DNA from: Triticum aestivum
Taxonomy: Eukaryota > Streptophyta > Magnoliopsida > Poales > Poaceae
Reading direction: 5' to 3'
Length of the DNA stretch: 64,000 bases
Assembly: GCF_018294505.1 (NCBI RefSeq)
Contig: NC_057796.1
Coordinates: forward strand, 266,980,905-267,044,904
The notes under the pieces are model-generated. The model was given only the letters and a program-made list of their open reading frames with translations, searched no databases and had not been told where the DNA came from. The translations under genes were made by a program, and so were the position numbers. Of this stretch, positions 1 to 12,251 are shown in pieces. Each line of letters starts with the position of its first letter. Position 1 is the stretch's first letter.

Positions 1-1382
1 AGTCCCTGAAATCAGAAACATCACGAAGCTTAGTTTGCATGCTTGTGCTAGTCACCACATAGATCACAAAAATACATGGCATACACCTCTGTAAAGATGG
101 CATGGCATAGATCAAAACACCTGTAGAGCTCATGCCCATAAGATGCACACATCAAATGCAAGAAAAATAACAAATCCTCAAGTTCTGATAAGTAACAGCA
201 GGTAACAGCATATAGCACTCTTGCACCAGAGATTTGGACATCAAGATTGACTCAAATGAACATGGCATAATGGAACAAAATGAAGAGAATCTAGAGACGA
301 ACATTTCGACATATTACACGCACGAAACAGAGCAGTATGCACAGAGATATGATGCGATGAACAGGAGAATGTAAAGTAAAAATCTACAGGACTTGGAAGA
401 ATTTCGGGGGGGAAGAAGTCAACCTGCGAGATCTAGGGTTCGGGCTCGCCGGAGCAGAGGCGGCGGCTGGCGAAGGAGAGGAGGGAGACGGCGAGGGAGA
501 GCTAGGGGGAGACGGGGCCACGGCGACGCGGGGTCGGGGAGAGGAGGCGCGCTCGGGGGAGGCGCGAGCGGAGCCGCGGCGGGCGGCGGACGGGCGGCGA
601 GGCGCCGGCCGGCGACGAGGCGGCGATGGCGGCGGAGGGCGGCGGCGCGCCGGGCGACCGGGCCGCGGGGGCCGGCCCCGGGCCTGGCGGGCTTCGGCGG
701 CGTACGGGCGGCGGCTGCCACGTTGCACCACGGGACTGGCTGCGGGTGGCGGCTGAAGCGTCCGGCGGCGGTGGACGTGTCCGGTGGCGGCGGGGGTGAT
801 TTTGCTAGGGTTTCGACCCGGATTTCGGAGGGGGAGGTGTTTATATAGGTAGAAGGAGCTAGGGGAGTCCAAATGGAGCACGGTTTTCGCCCACACGATC
901 GTGATTGAACGACCGAGAGCATGGACGTGACTTAAGTGGGTTATTGGACTATTAGGAGGGGGGTTTTACTGCAACACACAAATGGCTTTTGCGGTTACTC
1001 GGTTAACCGTTGGGGCATCAAACGACCTCCAAATGGAACGAAACTTGCCAGGTGGTCTACCGGTGGTATACCAAGGCCACTTGACAAACCTCGGTCCATT
1101 CCAAGAACGTTTAACACCCGCTCACGAAAAGAAACAAGAGGGGTGTGCCGGTGCATGTGGGAGTGTCGGATTGCAAAACGGACAACGGGAAAAATGCTCG
1201 GATGCATGAGACGAATACGTATGCAAATGAGATGCACATGATGACATGATATGAGATGCATGACATGAACAAAATGCAAAATGAAAAACAAAACCCGACC
1301 ACGGAGGGAATATCATAACACATAGCCGAAAATGACAAGAGTTGGAGTTACAAATATGGAAAGTTACATCCGGGGTGTTACA
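1..1382 (-). mobile_element. Truncated gypsy-type LTR (same family as the solo LTR at 8588-12786)
   Basis: The stretch is clearly similar to 11393-12786 of the solo LTR, including the GC-rich block (about 390-850 versus 11780-12235), the ATG-rich stretch near 1200-1280 and the terminal GGGTGTTACA. Read on the minus strand it begins TGTAACACCCCGG, so it is the first ~1.38 kb of an LTR whose remainder lies left of the window. The GC-rich block gives long open frames on both strands; I treat these as base-composition artefacts of the LTR leader. A TATA-like box lies at 840-848 on the minus strand. Confidence 0.8.
840..848 (-). promoter_or_regulatory. TATA-like box of the LTR promoter
   Basis: The minus strand reads CCTATATAAA just upstream of the GC-rich leader. 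The same place in the solo LTR also has a TATA box, which supports the minus strand as the sense strand of this LTR family. Confidence 0.4.
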
Positions 1383-1557
1383 GAGAGGATCTTAAGAAAT
1401 TACTAGTCAAGTTGAAAGAATAATCTTTGAATCCTAGAATGCAATATGATCCTAAGTTTGCTACTTCACCTATATTTGTCATAGATAAGGATTATGAATT
1501 CTCTGTCGATCCTGAGTTAATTACTTTTGTTGAATCTGATCCTTTCCATGGTTAGTA
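1383..1557 (+). pseudogene. Fragment of a gypsy gag reading frame
   Basis: From the ATG at about 1439 the plus strand encodes roughly 38 residues including PIFVIDKDYEFSVDPEL and ending DPFHG, after which CACTA sequence begins. I recognise this as resembling the gag region of Triticeae gypsy retrotransposons; that is memory, not a search. The piece lies directly between the LTR end and the CACTA terminus and has an upstream in-frame stop, so it is a relic of a third element in which the others are nested. Confidence 0.5.
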
Positions 1558-1585
1558 CACTACAAAAAAAAGACACATCCGTGAC
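1558..1585 (+). repeat. CACTA terminal inverted repeat, left
   Basis: CACTACAAAAAAAAGACACA followed by TCCGTGAC. It matches the inverted right terminus at 47544-47571 at 25 of 28 positions. The preceding three bases are GTA. Confidence 0.8.
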
Positions 1586-1714
1586 ATTTTGGGCCAAACA
1601 AAAATCTTTTCTGTCATACTTATGACACTTCTATGACGATAATTGTGACAAAACCCGGTATCATCATAGATGTGGTGGGGTCCTACTTCTATGACAAAAA
1701 ATCATGATAGAAAT

Positions 1715-4700
1715 TGGGCTTTTCGTCCTGGGCGGGCCGGAGACACAACTGCATGACATTCTTTGGGCCGTCCATGATGAAAAAAACCATGGTAGAAGCG
1801 AGGGCGTGGAAAATATCGGGGAGTCCCCAGTTACGGTGGGTGGTCGGGGGCCGAGCGATGCGCGTTTCTCTCGTACGTACGCGCGTGTGTGCGAGGCGTT
1901 GGGCTCTAACTGAACCCGAGCGATTGCACTGCAGGCTACGCGTTACTGAACCCGAGCGATCGATCGATGGCTGTTAACTGAACCCGATCGAGCGATTCCT
2001 TCGCTACTGCTGCTAACTAAAGCCGATCCATGTTGCCTCTGGATGAATAGTGAGCGTTGCGGGGGGGGGGGGGGGGTGGATGAGCAGTTCCCAATGGGGC
2101 TGAATGAACAGGACCCCGTGGAGGGAAGGATGAACAGGACCACCCCATGGACGGCAGGATGAACAGTAGACGGTGGAGGGCAGGACGAACAGTAGCCCGT
2201 GGAGGGGTGGTTGAACAGGAGCCCGTAGAGAGGGCTGGTTGAACAGTAGCCGATGGAGTAGCGCGCGGCGGAGGCTGGATGAACATGAGCCCGTGGATGA
2301 ACAGTCGCAGGTGGAGGCTGGAGGAGGTCGACGGTGGATGAACAGTAGCCCGTGGAGGCTGGAGGCGGTCGACGGTGGAGATGAACAGTATCCCGTGGAG
2401 TCCCGTTTTGCGGTACGCCACACCCCTCCCGATCAACAGGACCCCCGTTTCGACCGTAGCGCTCCAACACAAGTCTGTTTGCTCTGTTTTGCGGTACACC
2501 ACACCCCTCCCGATCAAAAGGACCCCCGTTTCGACCATAGGAGGTCCGTTTCCTCCGTTTTGCAGTACCCCAGACCCCTCCCGGTGAACAGGATCCCGTT
2601 TCGAACGTGGCCGGTCGAACACAAGGCCGTTTCCTCCGTTCTGTGGTACGCCAGGCTTCGTTTCCATCGGCTGTTCCGTCCAAGCCCTCCCGATGAACAC
2701 GACGACGCATTCCGTTCCGACCCAGCCGGTTGGCTCCCCATGAACACGACGACGACGATGTTTCTCCGTTCCGACCCAGCCATGTACACGAGCCCTGGCC
2801 GTACGTATGCGTGAGTAGGCGTTCGAGACCCTGCCCGTATGTACGTACGTGGCCGTATTTTCTTTCTTGCACACTGGCCGCTGTACGTACGTGTACATGC
2901 TATGTGCGCGCCTCTACTACGACACGTGCGCGCCTCTACATCGACCAGTACGTACGTACACGTTCGTGACCAGAATGACAATGCTACGTACGCTTCGACC
3001 AGGTGGGCCTCGACTGTCAGGCACTTCCTTGCCTGCGAAGCTGTAGCTGGTGGGTCCCAGCAGTCAGGGGGTGAATCGTTTTTTTGCCCGGACGCACTTC
3101 CTTGCGTGCGAAGATATAGCTGGTGGGTCCCAGCAGTCAGGGGGAAATGTTTTTTTCGCGAAATATGGTGGCCCGTCCGGTGGGTCCCCGCTGTCAGGTG
3201 GAGGAATAATTATTTTGCACGTAATAAGGAGGCACTTCCTTGCTGCGGCCGTGGACCCAGCTGTCAGCCTCTCCACGTACAGTCCACGTCCGATGGAAGC
3301 CGTTCCTTGACCACGTTGACCACGCCGCACCGAGAGCACCAGGGCGGTGGACGACGACGAGGCCTAGGAAGGGGACGATGCGGAGCCGGGGAAGACGCGG
3401 TAGTGGATGCCCACGCGTAGAGGAGTACGAGGGTTCATTGGTTTGCTGCGGTGTGAGGCTGCCGTCGCCACAGAATAACAGGGGGTGTGGGTGAGTAGAG
3501 GGATGGCCTGGCCCGCGGTGGGAATAGGAGGGGGCGGTGAGGCCTCCACGGCAGCACAGTCGGCCACGGGAGGCAGGAGCATGCGGCACGACCGGCGCTG
3601 CTCTGGGCGGCTGGAGCAACAAGACCAGAGGTTGAAGAAGCACTACGGCCGTTGGATGGACATCGTACGGTCACTGGAGCTAGAATCGTTCATATTGACT
3701 AAGTTGACAAAGCACTCCGTCCCCGTCAACTTAGTAGGCCCACAAGTCAGCCTCCCACCAAGGTGGGTCCCAACCAGCAGGGGGAGTATTCATTTTTTTG
3801 TGCGTAATAAGGCTGCACTTCCGGTGGGTCCGAGCTGACAGTGGGGGGAATGTGTTTTTCGCGCAATACGGTGGCCTGTCCGGTGGGTCCTAGCAGTTAG
3901 GGAGGAAACGTTTTTTTCACGAAATACGTCGGCCCGTCCGGTGGGTCCCTGCTGTCAGGTGGAGGAATCAATATTTTCCGCATAATAAGGAGGCACTTCC
4001 TTGCTGCCGTGGTGGACCCAGCTGTCAGCCCCTCCACGTACAGTCCACGTCCGATGGAAGCCATTCCTTGACCATGTTGACCACGCCGCGCTAAGAGAAC
4101 CAATGTGGTGGACGACGGCGAGGCCTAGGAAGGGGATGACGCGGAGCTAGGGAAGACGCGGCAGTGGGAGCCCGCGCGGAGAGGAGTACCAGGGTTCACT
4201 GGTTCGGCTGCGGTGTGAGGCTGCCATCCCCGCGGAATAACAGGGGGTGTGGGTGAGTAGAGGGATGGCCTGGCCAACGGTGGGAGTAGTAGGGGGCGAT
4301 GAGGCCTCCGCGGCACCACAGCCAGCCACTGGAGGTAGGAGCACGCGGCACGACCGGCGCTGCTTTGGGCGGCTGGAGTAAGAAGACCAGAGGTTGAAGA
4401 AGCACTTCGGCCGTTGGATGGACATCGTATGGTCACTGCAGCTAGAATCGTTTATATTGACTAAGTTGATAAAGCCCTTGGTACGCGTCAAATTTGTAGG
4501 CCCACAGGTCAGCCTCCGAAATGGTGCGCCCCAGATGTCAGGGGGAGGAATCATTTTTTGGGCGGCTGAAGCAAGAATATCCGAGATTGAAGAAGAAGCA
4601 CGACATCCGTTGGATGGACATGCAACGGCCACAGCTGCCAGAACCGTGTGTTGTTGACAAAGCCTTGCATACGCGTCAACTTAGTTTTTTTAGGGGACGC

Positions 4701-4740
4701 GTCAACATAGAAGGCCCACAAGTGCGTGGCTGAGAACATA
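1715..4740. repeat. CACTA subterminal repeat block, copy 1
   Basis: Short direct repeats dominate. At about 2080-2400 there are repeats of GGATGAACAGTAGCCCGTGG; at 2400-2650 repeats with CGTTTCGACCGTAG and CCTCCGTTTTGCGGTACGCC; from 3010 on, repeats around GGTGGGTCCCAGCAGTCAGG. A run of 16 G lies at 2061-2076. The whole block recurs at 14310-17440. Long frames on both strands (for example 1943-2898 minus) follow the repeats and have proline/arginine-rich low-complexity translations, so I do not call them genes. Confidence 0.75.
3229..4700. repeat. 760-bp tandem unit, about two copies
   Basis: The segment starting GGAGGCACTTCCTTGCTGC at 3229 starts again at 3989, a period of 760 bp. The second copy runs to about 4700. 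Landmarks repeat in order: GACCCAGCTGTCAGCC, CCACGTACAGTCCACGTC, GGCCTAGGAAGGGG, TAACAGGGGGTGTGGGTG and GTTGGATGGACATCGTA. The same unit with nearly the same period (759) is found at 16158 and 16917. Confidence 0.75.
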
Positions 4741-5914
4741 TAGCCCATTTGCGATTTGTAAGAATGTACAACCCATCTTTTAATTCTAATGGAATTTACT
4801 ACAGACCATTTACAGTTTGTTAAAAGTACAACCCATTTTCTAGCTAGGACAACGGTTACTAATTTCAACCAACCGCTCAAAACAGAATTAAAAAAATTCC
4901 CACATTTTTATGGGATCCCAAATATTTTTATCCGAAATTTCTAGTCAGATTAAATATAATTCCAAAATAAAGTTGTATTACGTTAAAATCCAACGAAATA
5001 TTGCGCGTGCAACAAGTAATGAAATTAAAATTCTCAAATTGCAAAAATAATATATTATTTAAACTAATTACGCGTTTGGTGCATCTTTTTATAGTTACTG
5101 CCCAGTTATTATAATTACATCCCATTTATTATTTCTTAAAGTCCACTTTCTTCTTAAGCCTAATGCATACCTCCTAGGAAAGTTTGCAGCCCAACGGGGC
5201 GGAGAATAACAAGTTGACCCGGATATTGTGTACAACTGTCGGCCCAGTTGCATTGCTGATGTTGAAAAAAAAGGCCTGCGTAGTACAGTACAACCTAACA
5301 TGGCTACTCAGCCCACATTTAGCGACGCTGGAAAGGCCCAAACAAGGCTTCTGTACAACTTTTTGAAGTCACTGAGCTCAGTTAATAACTTAAGAAAAAA
5401 GTTAGATTACAGTGGAACCTAATTAAAAGCTGTCACGTGCAAAGAAATAATTCAACGGGTCCCACTTGTGCGTGTGTGTGTGTGTGCGAGAGAGAGAGAG
5501 AGAGACCCATCGGTCGATGCTCGTAAATACATCTTTCAGCCATATGCATTGCTGATGCTCAGTAAAAACTTATATAGTTGACACAATCATATAGAAAATC
5601 ATAGCACACTTAACTTGCATACAAAAATTTCATGCAGGCGGCACAATCAGGATGGAAGCAGTGGATCGCTACGGGTAGGGCTATGTTGAAACCAACGAAC
5701 TCGTACATAACGGTTCATCTTCTTTATCAATGACAGGGAAATATCTTGAATGCTGTGCAAAGAAAACAGACAGACAACACAATAAGTTCTGCTAGCACAT
5801 TAAGTTGATGTATAGTCCTTTCTAAAAAAAGTTCAGGTACAAAATTAGAACAGGTCATAATCAAATGTACTGGCACATCAGTGCTTCACACCCATAGGTC
5901 GGATTTAACTAGTA
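4741..5914. other. AT-rich intergenic stretch, no gene seen
   Basis: AT-rich sequence between the subterminal repeats and the first MITE. The segment 4740-5350 shares short ordered similarities with 17440-17780 (for example stretches around ACAACCCATTT and GTTGCTGCCCATC / GTTTGCAGCCCAAC), so it may be a diverged continuation of the block duplication. No convincing ORF was found. Confidence 0.5.
5467..5505. repeat. Compound (TG)n-(AG)n microsatellite
   Basis: A run of TG repeats passes directly into a run of AG repeats. Confidence 0.9.
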
Positions 5915-6037
5915 CTCCCTCCGTCCCAAAATTCTTGTCTTAGGTTTATCTAGATACGGATGTATCTAACACTAAAATGTGAATAGATACATCCGTATGT
6001 AGACAAATCTAAGACAAGAATTTTGGGACGGAGGGAG
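5915..6037. mobile_element. Stowaway MITE, Thalos type
   Basis: A 123-bp element with long terminal inverted repeats starting CTCCCTCCGTCCCAAAATTC and ending with the reverse complement. TA duplications flank it at 5913-5914 and 6038-6039. It ends about 30 bp past the stop codon of the minus-strand gene at 6068. Confidence 0.93.
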
Positions 6038-6067
6038 TATCTGACAAGATTCAGTTGTTACCTTATA

Positions 6068-6937
6068 TTAGAGCACATCCAGGAAGCCAGCTCTGCCTCT
6101 TCTCCCGAAGAAGCAGTGGCCTCCGCCGCGCGAGGGAGTAGGCCCTGTGCCATCCATCGTTCCGAGCAACACGGGGAAAGTCTGACGTTGACTCCTGTAA
6201 TGGACGTCGTCGACGGACCCTGGCACCTGCGGCGGCGGCAGGACTTTGATTGATGGATAGACCACTTCTTCGACATGCACGAACACTCGATACAGGTACA
6301 TCCCTAACGTGGTCCGCGACGGCCTTGGTGGCGATGAATAGTACAACCCCGGTTCCTGCACCGGTATCTCAACACCAATCACCTTCGGTATGGTGGACGG
6401 CTTCTTCATCCATGCCATAACTGTCAGAGCCCAGCTGTCTGGAGGAACAAACATACTTACGAGCTCACCTCCAAGGTCGTTGATAAGCTCATTCATGGAC
6501 TCGCTGTTCCAAGCACGTCGAGGCATGCCGTGGAAGGTAAGCTTTGTTAAAAACTCAAGCTCAGAGGGCACCGAGCCCCATCCTGGGTGCCACCGATCAA
6601 AGCTCACCAGCGTGCCATCGCAGAACAAACGCCGGGAAGATTCAAACACACGACTGCAGTCAAAAGTTGTCAGTAACCTGACGAAGAAATCAGCCGGTGG
6701 CGGATAGACTTCGACGAGCAAGTCACTTATTTGGATGCCGTGCACAATGCCAAGAGCTTTGACAAGGTCGTCCGGCGAGACGGGAGGCCGGTTGCCGTTG
6801 ATGGTTACCATCAGCACTTTGCCGGCAAACTGGTCGTCAAGCGCCGCCATGCCACTGTTGAGCGACAGCATGCAGCGACCGAAGGCAGGACGGACCTCAG
6901 GATCTCCGGCTTGGAGATCCGCATTGACCGGCGACAT
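6068..6937 (-). CDS. DUF4283-like protein, single exon
   Basis: A 289-residue frame starting MSPVNADL. The open frame continues upstream without a stop to 7213, but the GC-rich upstream part looks untranslated and the ATG at 6937 starts the conserved part. I recognise the layout of DUF4283-type proteins abundant in grasses: a hydrophobic beta segment (GKVLMVTINGN), a PPADFFVRL segment, an aromatic F-x-RW motif (VSFDRWHPGWG), an FHGMPRRAWN motif matching the usual GIPxHAW, and a late WALTVMAWMKKPSTIP segment. No knuckle or reverse transcriptase domain follows, so it is not an intact retroelement protein. Its role is unknown; this family has nucleic-acid-binding-like folds. It lies on the same strand as the F-box gene, about 0.8 kb downstream of it. 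Confidence 0.6.
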   Translation of the reverse strand: MSPVNADLQAGDPEVRPAFGRCMLSLNSGMAALDDQFAGKVLMVTINGNRPPVSPDDLVKALGIVHGIQISDLLVEVYPPPADFFVRLLTTFDCSRVFESSRRLFCDGTLVSFDRWHPGWGSVPSELEFLTKLTFHGMPRRAWNSESMNELINDLGGELVSMFVPPDSWALTVMAWMKKPSTIPKVIGVEIPVQEPGLYYSSPPRPSRTTLGMYLYRVFVHVEEVVYPSIKVLPPPQVPGSVDDVHYRSQRQTFPVLLGTMDGTGPTPSRGGGHCFFGRRGRAGFLDVL

Positions 6938-7771
6938 GATAGTGAGCTTGAGTACAGGGAGTACAGGAGGGGGATTTGGGGGAACTGGAGTAGGAATCGA
7001 GATTCCAGAGGTGGGGGAGGGGCGGGAGATTGGGGATGAAAAGGTAGCTTGAAATTCGAACACGCTCCAATATGCTCTCGGCGCGCAAGCGCACCGGTGG
7101 CGCCCACATGTCGGCCTAAGAGTCCTTATTCTTTCTTTTTTGGAGAGCCCGACCTTTTTTTTGAGGATCTTTTGAGAGCCCGGCCAGAGAGTCATAATTG
7201 ACCTGTTTGGCATTGCGTTACTACTCGGCCTATATTCAACGACACCTCACTAGCCCAAACAAGTGTACATCATCGAAAAGACACTGAGCTCAAATTATAT
7301 AACTTGAAAAAAGGAGATACACTCTGAACACTGGAGAATGGTGATGCCCTCATTTAGGCCACCAGTAGTTCGAGACAATAAAAAGTTCGAAACAATGATA
7401 TATACAACATTCAAACACTGACTAGTGACTACTACTGACATAAACAACAAGCCATGATAGTTCATAAGAAGTCTTGCAACACCACCAAAATGCACCCATC
7501 TACAGCGCTCAGACTCTCGTGATCCAGACGAGAATGACATTCTAAACAGAGCCAACTATTACATAGTAAGAGTGACATAGACGAGGATGACCAAATGACA
7601 AGGAATATGCATAACAAAAGAAAGAACTACCCATCCAAAACAAGCAGCAAAGACAACAAAGTCATTCAAAGAGATGATCCAACACCATCATAATTTGCAG
7701 CCCCGCTTCAGCGACCAATGATCTGGAGACACCAGTACTCCACCCTTTCGACGCAACAGCCCAATTACCTA
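6938..7771. other. Spacer between the DUF4283-like gene and the F-box gene
   Basis: Bases 6938-7130 are the GC-rich upstream region of the DUF4283-like gene. 7214-7771 is AT-rich 3' flank of the F-box gene. Only short frames without recognisable features are present. Confidence 0.5.
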
Positions 7772-8868
7772 TCAACCTGAAGGCTTGAACCACATCATTG
7801 CCTGTCGTAATTGAGACATCCAAGGATCAAAGTTAATCCGGATGCCTTTGTCATTCTCACCTTCTTTTGGCTGCAGGCTGTATCGTTGACAATCAGGGGA
7901 GTTTTCTCCCGAACTCCTAGGGCTCGCTGTGTAGACACAGTTTTCCATAGCAAACAGAGCCTCTCTGCCATGAAGGTCCTTGCCAATGGTAATCTCCTGG
8001 TTAATCGGATAACCGAGTCCAAGAAACAGAGAGTGTGAACCAAGGCTGTTTACCCGCCTCCAACTAAAAAATCCAGAAGGCCCCAACAAGCTGGTATCCT
8101 GCTCATAGACGTAACAGCCACTGTCCAGATACTCACGTATTTCACGGTGCTTGTATACAGTGGGGTTTTTGCAATATAACTTTTCCGGCTCATGTGTCCG
8201 AATGATCATCAGTCTTTTGCCGTCGTCTGATCGAGCGAGGAACCAGTTGTGCTTCCCTGTTTTTGGTAAAGGTGGTGTGATTACAAAGGGCAGTAACTGT
8301 AGGGGCACTACATCATATCAAAAAGGACAGGGAATGTTAATGTAAGATCAGCATTGTTCAGAGTATGAGTAGGATAATGCAAGAAACAACATTGATATGT
8401 CCCTGTTGGAACTGGGAGGAAAATACATGGAAATGTATATTGGGTTCAAAAATATAGAAGTGCCATGCATGGTTATATCATGTTATCTCGCAATCAATTC
8501 TTCACAGGAAACTACCATGTCATGCATGTTATGGAATCATGTTCTGTCCTCACAAACAAATTCTTCAAGGTAACTAACAGACCATGCTGTAACGCCCACG
8601 ATGCGGCTATATCTCCCACGTGTCGAGGCACGACTTAGAGGCATAACCGCATAGTGGTTTTGTCGCAAGAAGGGTCATCTTCACACAATCCCATGTAATG
8701 AACAAGAATGGGATAAAGAGTTGGCTTACAATCGCCACTTCATACAATACATAAATATCATTCATACATCATCCAAAATACAATCATATAGACCGACTAC
8801 GGCCAAAATCCAGATGAAAATAAGACAACCCCAAATGCTAGATCCCCGATCGTCCCAACTGGGCTCCA

Positions 8869-10295
8869 CTACTGATCATCAGGAAAAGACACATAGTAAC
8901 GACCACGTTCCTCGTCGAACTCCCACTTGAGATCGACGCCATCGTCTGCACTGGCATCGTCGGCACCTGCAACTGTTTTGGAAGTATCTGTGAGTCACGG
9001 GGACTCAGCAATCTCACACCCGCGAGATCAAGACTATTTAAGCTTGTAGGACAAAGGGGTGCAAAGAGGTGGAGCAGCAGCGGCAAAAGCATGTATGGTG
9101 GCTAACTTACGCAAATGAGAGCAAGAAGAGAAGCAATGGAACGGACGTCATCTAGCAATGACCAAGAAGTGGTCCTGAACACCTACTTACGTCATACATA
9201 ACACAGACCGTGTTCACTTCCCGGACTCCGCCGAGAAGAGACCATCACGGCTACACACGCACTTGGTGGATTTCAATTGGGTCAAGTGACAAGTTATCTA
9301 CAACCGGACATTAACAAATTCCCATCTGCCTCATAACCGCAGGCGCGGCTTTCGAAAGATAATACCCTGCAGGGGTGTCCCAACTTAGCCCATCATAAGC
9401 TCTCACGGTCAACGAAGGATAAACCTTCTCCCGGAAAGACCCGATCAGTCTCGGAATCCCGGTTTACAAGACATCTCGACAATGGTAAAACAAGACCAGC
9501 AAAGCCGCCCGAATGTGCCGACAAATCCCGATAGGAGCTGCACATATCTCGTTCTCAGGGCACACCGGATGAACACTACGTACAGCTAAAACCAATCCTC
9601 GAGTTTCCCCAAGGTGGCGCTGCAAGTGGCTCTAGTTTGGACCAGCACTCAGAGGAACACTGGCCCGGGGGTTTAAAATAAAGATGACCCTCAGGCTCTA
9701 GAAAACCCGGGGGGAAAAGGTATAGGTCGCAAATGGTAAAACCAAGGTTGGGCCTTGCTGGAGGAGTTTTATTCAAGGCGAACTGTCAAGGGGGTACCAT
9801 AAATCACCCGACCGCGTAAGGAACGCAAACTCAAGGAACATAATCCCGGTATAACAGTAACTAGGGCGGCAAGAGTGGAACAAAACACCAGGCATAAGGC
9901 CGAGCCTTCCACCCTTAACCAAAATATATAGATGCATTAAATTAAATAAGAGATATTGTGATATCCCAACATATCAATGTTCCGACATGGAACAAACTTC
10001 AACTTCACCTGCAACTAGCAACGCTATAAGAGGGGCTGAGCAAAAGCGGTAACATAGCCAAACAACGGTTTGCTAGGAGAGGATGGTTAGAGGTTGACAT
10101 GGCTAAAAATAGGAGACATGATATGGCAAGTGATAGGTAGCGGAGCATGGCAATAGAGCGAACAACTAGCATAGCAAAGATAGAAGTGATTTCGAGGGGT
10201 GGTCATCTTGCCTGCAAGATTCTCAGAGTTGTCGAAAGCTTGATCCTCGTAAGCGTACTCGACAGGTTCCTCGTTCACGAACTCGTCTCCCGGCT
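8869..10295 (-). CDS. LTR-embedded two-exon acidic reading frame (LTR family 1)
   Basis: Exon a (10295-10212, 84 nt) follows an acceptor TTGGGTAG and reads [20 protein letters not shown] and on. It ends CTTGCAG followed by GCAAGA, a GC-type donor. Exon b (8966-8869, 98 nt) follows the acceptor AACAGTTGCAG and reads [20 protein letters not shown], then [11 protein letters not shown] and a stop. Exon a starts with two bases of a codon and ends with one; exon b completes it, so the joined frame is open. The unrelated-looking solo LTR at 20889 has the same arrangement and phases. The first, ATG-bearing exon is presumably in the GC-rich leader but was not defined. Function unknown; the product is very acidic and has no recognisable domain. 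Both introns and boundaries are inferred by eye. Confidence 0.5.
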
Positions 10296-12240
10296 CTACC
10301 CAAGACAAGAGCACAAACAAACGGAACCACAATCAACAACGAGAAATGCACAAGCAACATGATGCAAGACATGTATGATATGCAAGATGTGATATGCGAT
10401 GCATATGCGTGCTCCGGAAGGAAAATGATGAACATGGCAGTAACTTGGCAAACCAAGCATGCCACTGGAAATATGAGATGATTTCGTTCAAAATCGATAT
10501 AAAGATCACCGGAATCGGATGCACGGTTTGCAAATGGCAAGCAAAACAAGAATGACACTAATCTGCGATATACAGCAAGATAGCACTTAAAATACAACAA
10601 GTAACAATGCTACAGCACCCCAACGTAGCAACAAAGCACATGGCAGTAATCTACAGGAGATGCTTGACAAAAGATGAACACTCAGCTACGGCTAGTTCAC
10701 AATATATCAAGCTCAAACAAGCATGGCAAAAGTGCAAAAGATTACAGGTTCACAGACTTGGTGGAAAACTGGACATGGCAGAAATCAGCATCAGGTAGCA
10801 ATGTTCAGAGCACGAAATCAACATGCTACAGGAACTTAACATAGAAAAACAAGGCATGGTAGTGTTCTACTAAATGCACATGATAAAAGTCCCTTACTGA
10901 CCATAAGCCAAAAAGGACCAGAAGATATGATGGCAAGCATGTAAACATAGCAAGTTTCGTTATCAGGTTTCAGACTTAGCAGAAAAACAGAGCATGGCAG
11001 AAATGTAAATATGTAGGCCTCTTTGTGAGCTTGATGCACTCACTACAGAGCAATTCATGACAAACCAATCATACCTACAGCAATATGGCATGTTTATGAA
11101 GCTATCCATGGCAAGAACAATTGCATAGCATGTATGGATCAACTACAATAAGCTTGGCAAAAATGCATATCATGTTAAGAATCTTCCAGAAATATTTTAT
11201 AGCAAAAGTAGAGCAAGATTGAGTCATGCTATGGCACTCTAAATTTGCAAACAATTACAGGAATGGATCAATTACAACTATATCTACAAAAACATCCTTA
11301 CTGAACATCTCCAAAATATGCATGGATCTCTCTGTAGCATCAAGTTTACATGGCAACAAAATTACAGCAGACAAAGACTTAGAGAAATCACCAAGTCCCT
11401 GAAATCAGAAATATTACGGGGCCTACTTTGCATACTTGTGCTAGTCACCACAAAGAAGACAAAAATAAATTGACTATACCGCTGGAAAGATGGCGTGGCA
11501 TACTTCAAAATACATGTAGATCTCATGCTCAAAAGATGCACAGAATAAATGGTACAAAAATGACAAATCTTCAAGTTCTGATAAGAACCAGAGAATAACA
11601 GCAACTAGCCCTCTTCCAACGAAGATTTGGGCATCAAGATGACCTCTAATGAACATGGTTCAATTGAACAAAATGAAGAGCATCACGAGGCGAACAATTC
11701 GACATATTATACGCGTGAATCGGAGCTGCATGCAAGAAGTTATCGCATCTCGAACAGGAGCACAAGCTGAGAATTTTCCAGACTTAGAGAAAAAAACGGG
11801 CGCGAGAAAGAGTCAACGTACGGTGGTTCGATCGGATCTGGATCGAGCAACTGCTACAGGAGCTCGCCGGCTCGGGCTGGGCTCGGCCGGAGCGGGCACC
11901 GGAGGAGGAGAGGGAGGCCGCGGCCTCGGGCGGAGGTGGGCGGCGCCGGCGGGGAGGGACCGGTCGCCGGCGGGCGGGGCACGGCGGGGCCAGCGGCGGC
12001 CAGTGGCGGCGGCGGCGGTGCGGGCCGGCGGCGGCGCCCGGCGCGGGAGGCGAGGCGGCGGCGGGCGCGCGCGGCGCGGGCGGCGGCGATGCGGGCCGGC
12101 GGGCCCGCGGCGGGCTCGCGGGCCGGCGCGGTGGGAGGCCGGAGGCGGGCGGACGTTGTCCGGCCGGAGCGGACGCGTCCGGCGCGGCGCGGAGGGAGAG
12201 GGTTAGGGTTCGTCTGTGATTTCGTTTTTTGGGATGCCCA

Positions 12241-12251
12241 CTTATAAATAG
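12241..12251 (-). promoter_or_regulatory. TATA box of the solo LTR
   Basis: The minus strand reads CTATTTATAAG immediately upstream of the GC-rich leader, at the position equivalent to 840-848 in the truncated LTR. Confidence 0.5.

Noticed and set aside
384..922. Overlapping long open frames on both strands in GC-rich DNA
   Set aside because: They lie in the GC-rich leader of an LTR. The translations are Arg/Pro/Ala low complexity and the same happens at 11649-12725 in the related LTR.
1943..2898. Long minus-strand frames of about 290-310 codons
   Set aside because: They run through short direct repeats of the CACTA subterminal block and repeat the same peptide words in several frames. The equivalent frames at 14564-15555 differ by repeat number.
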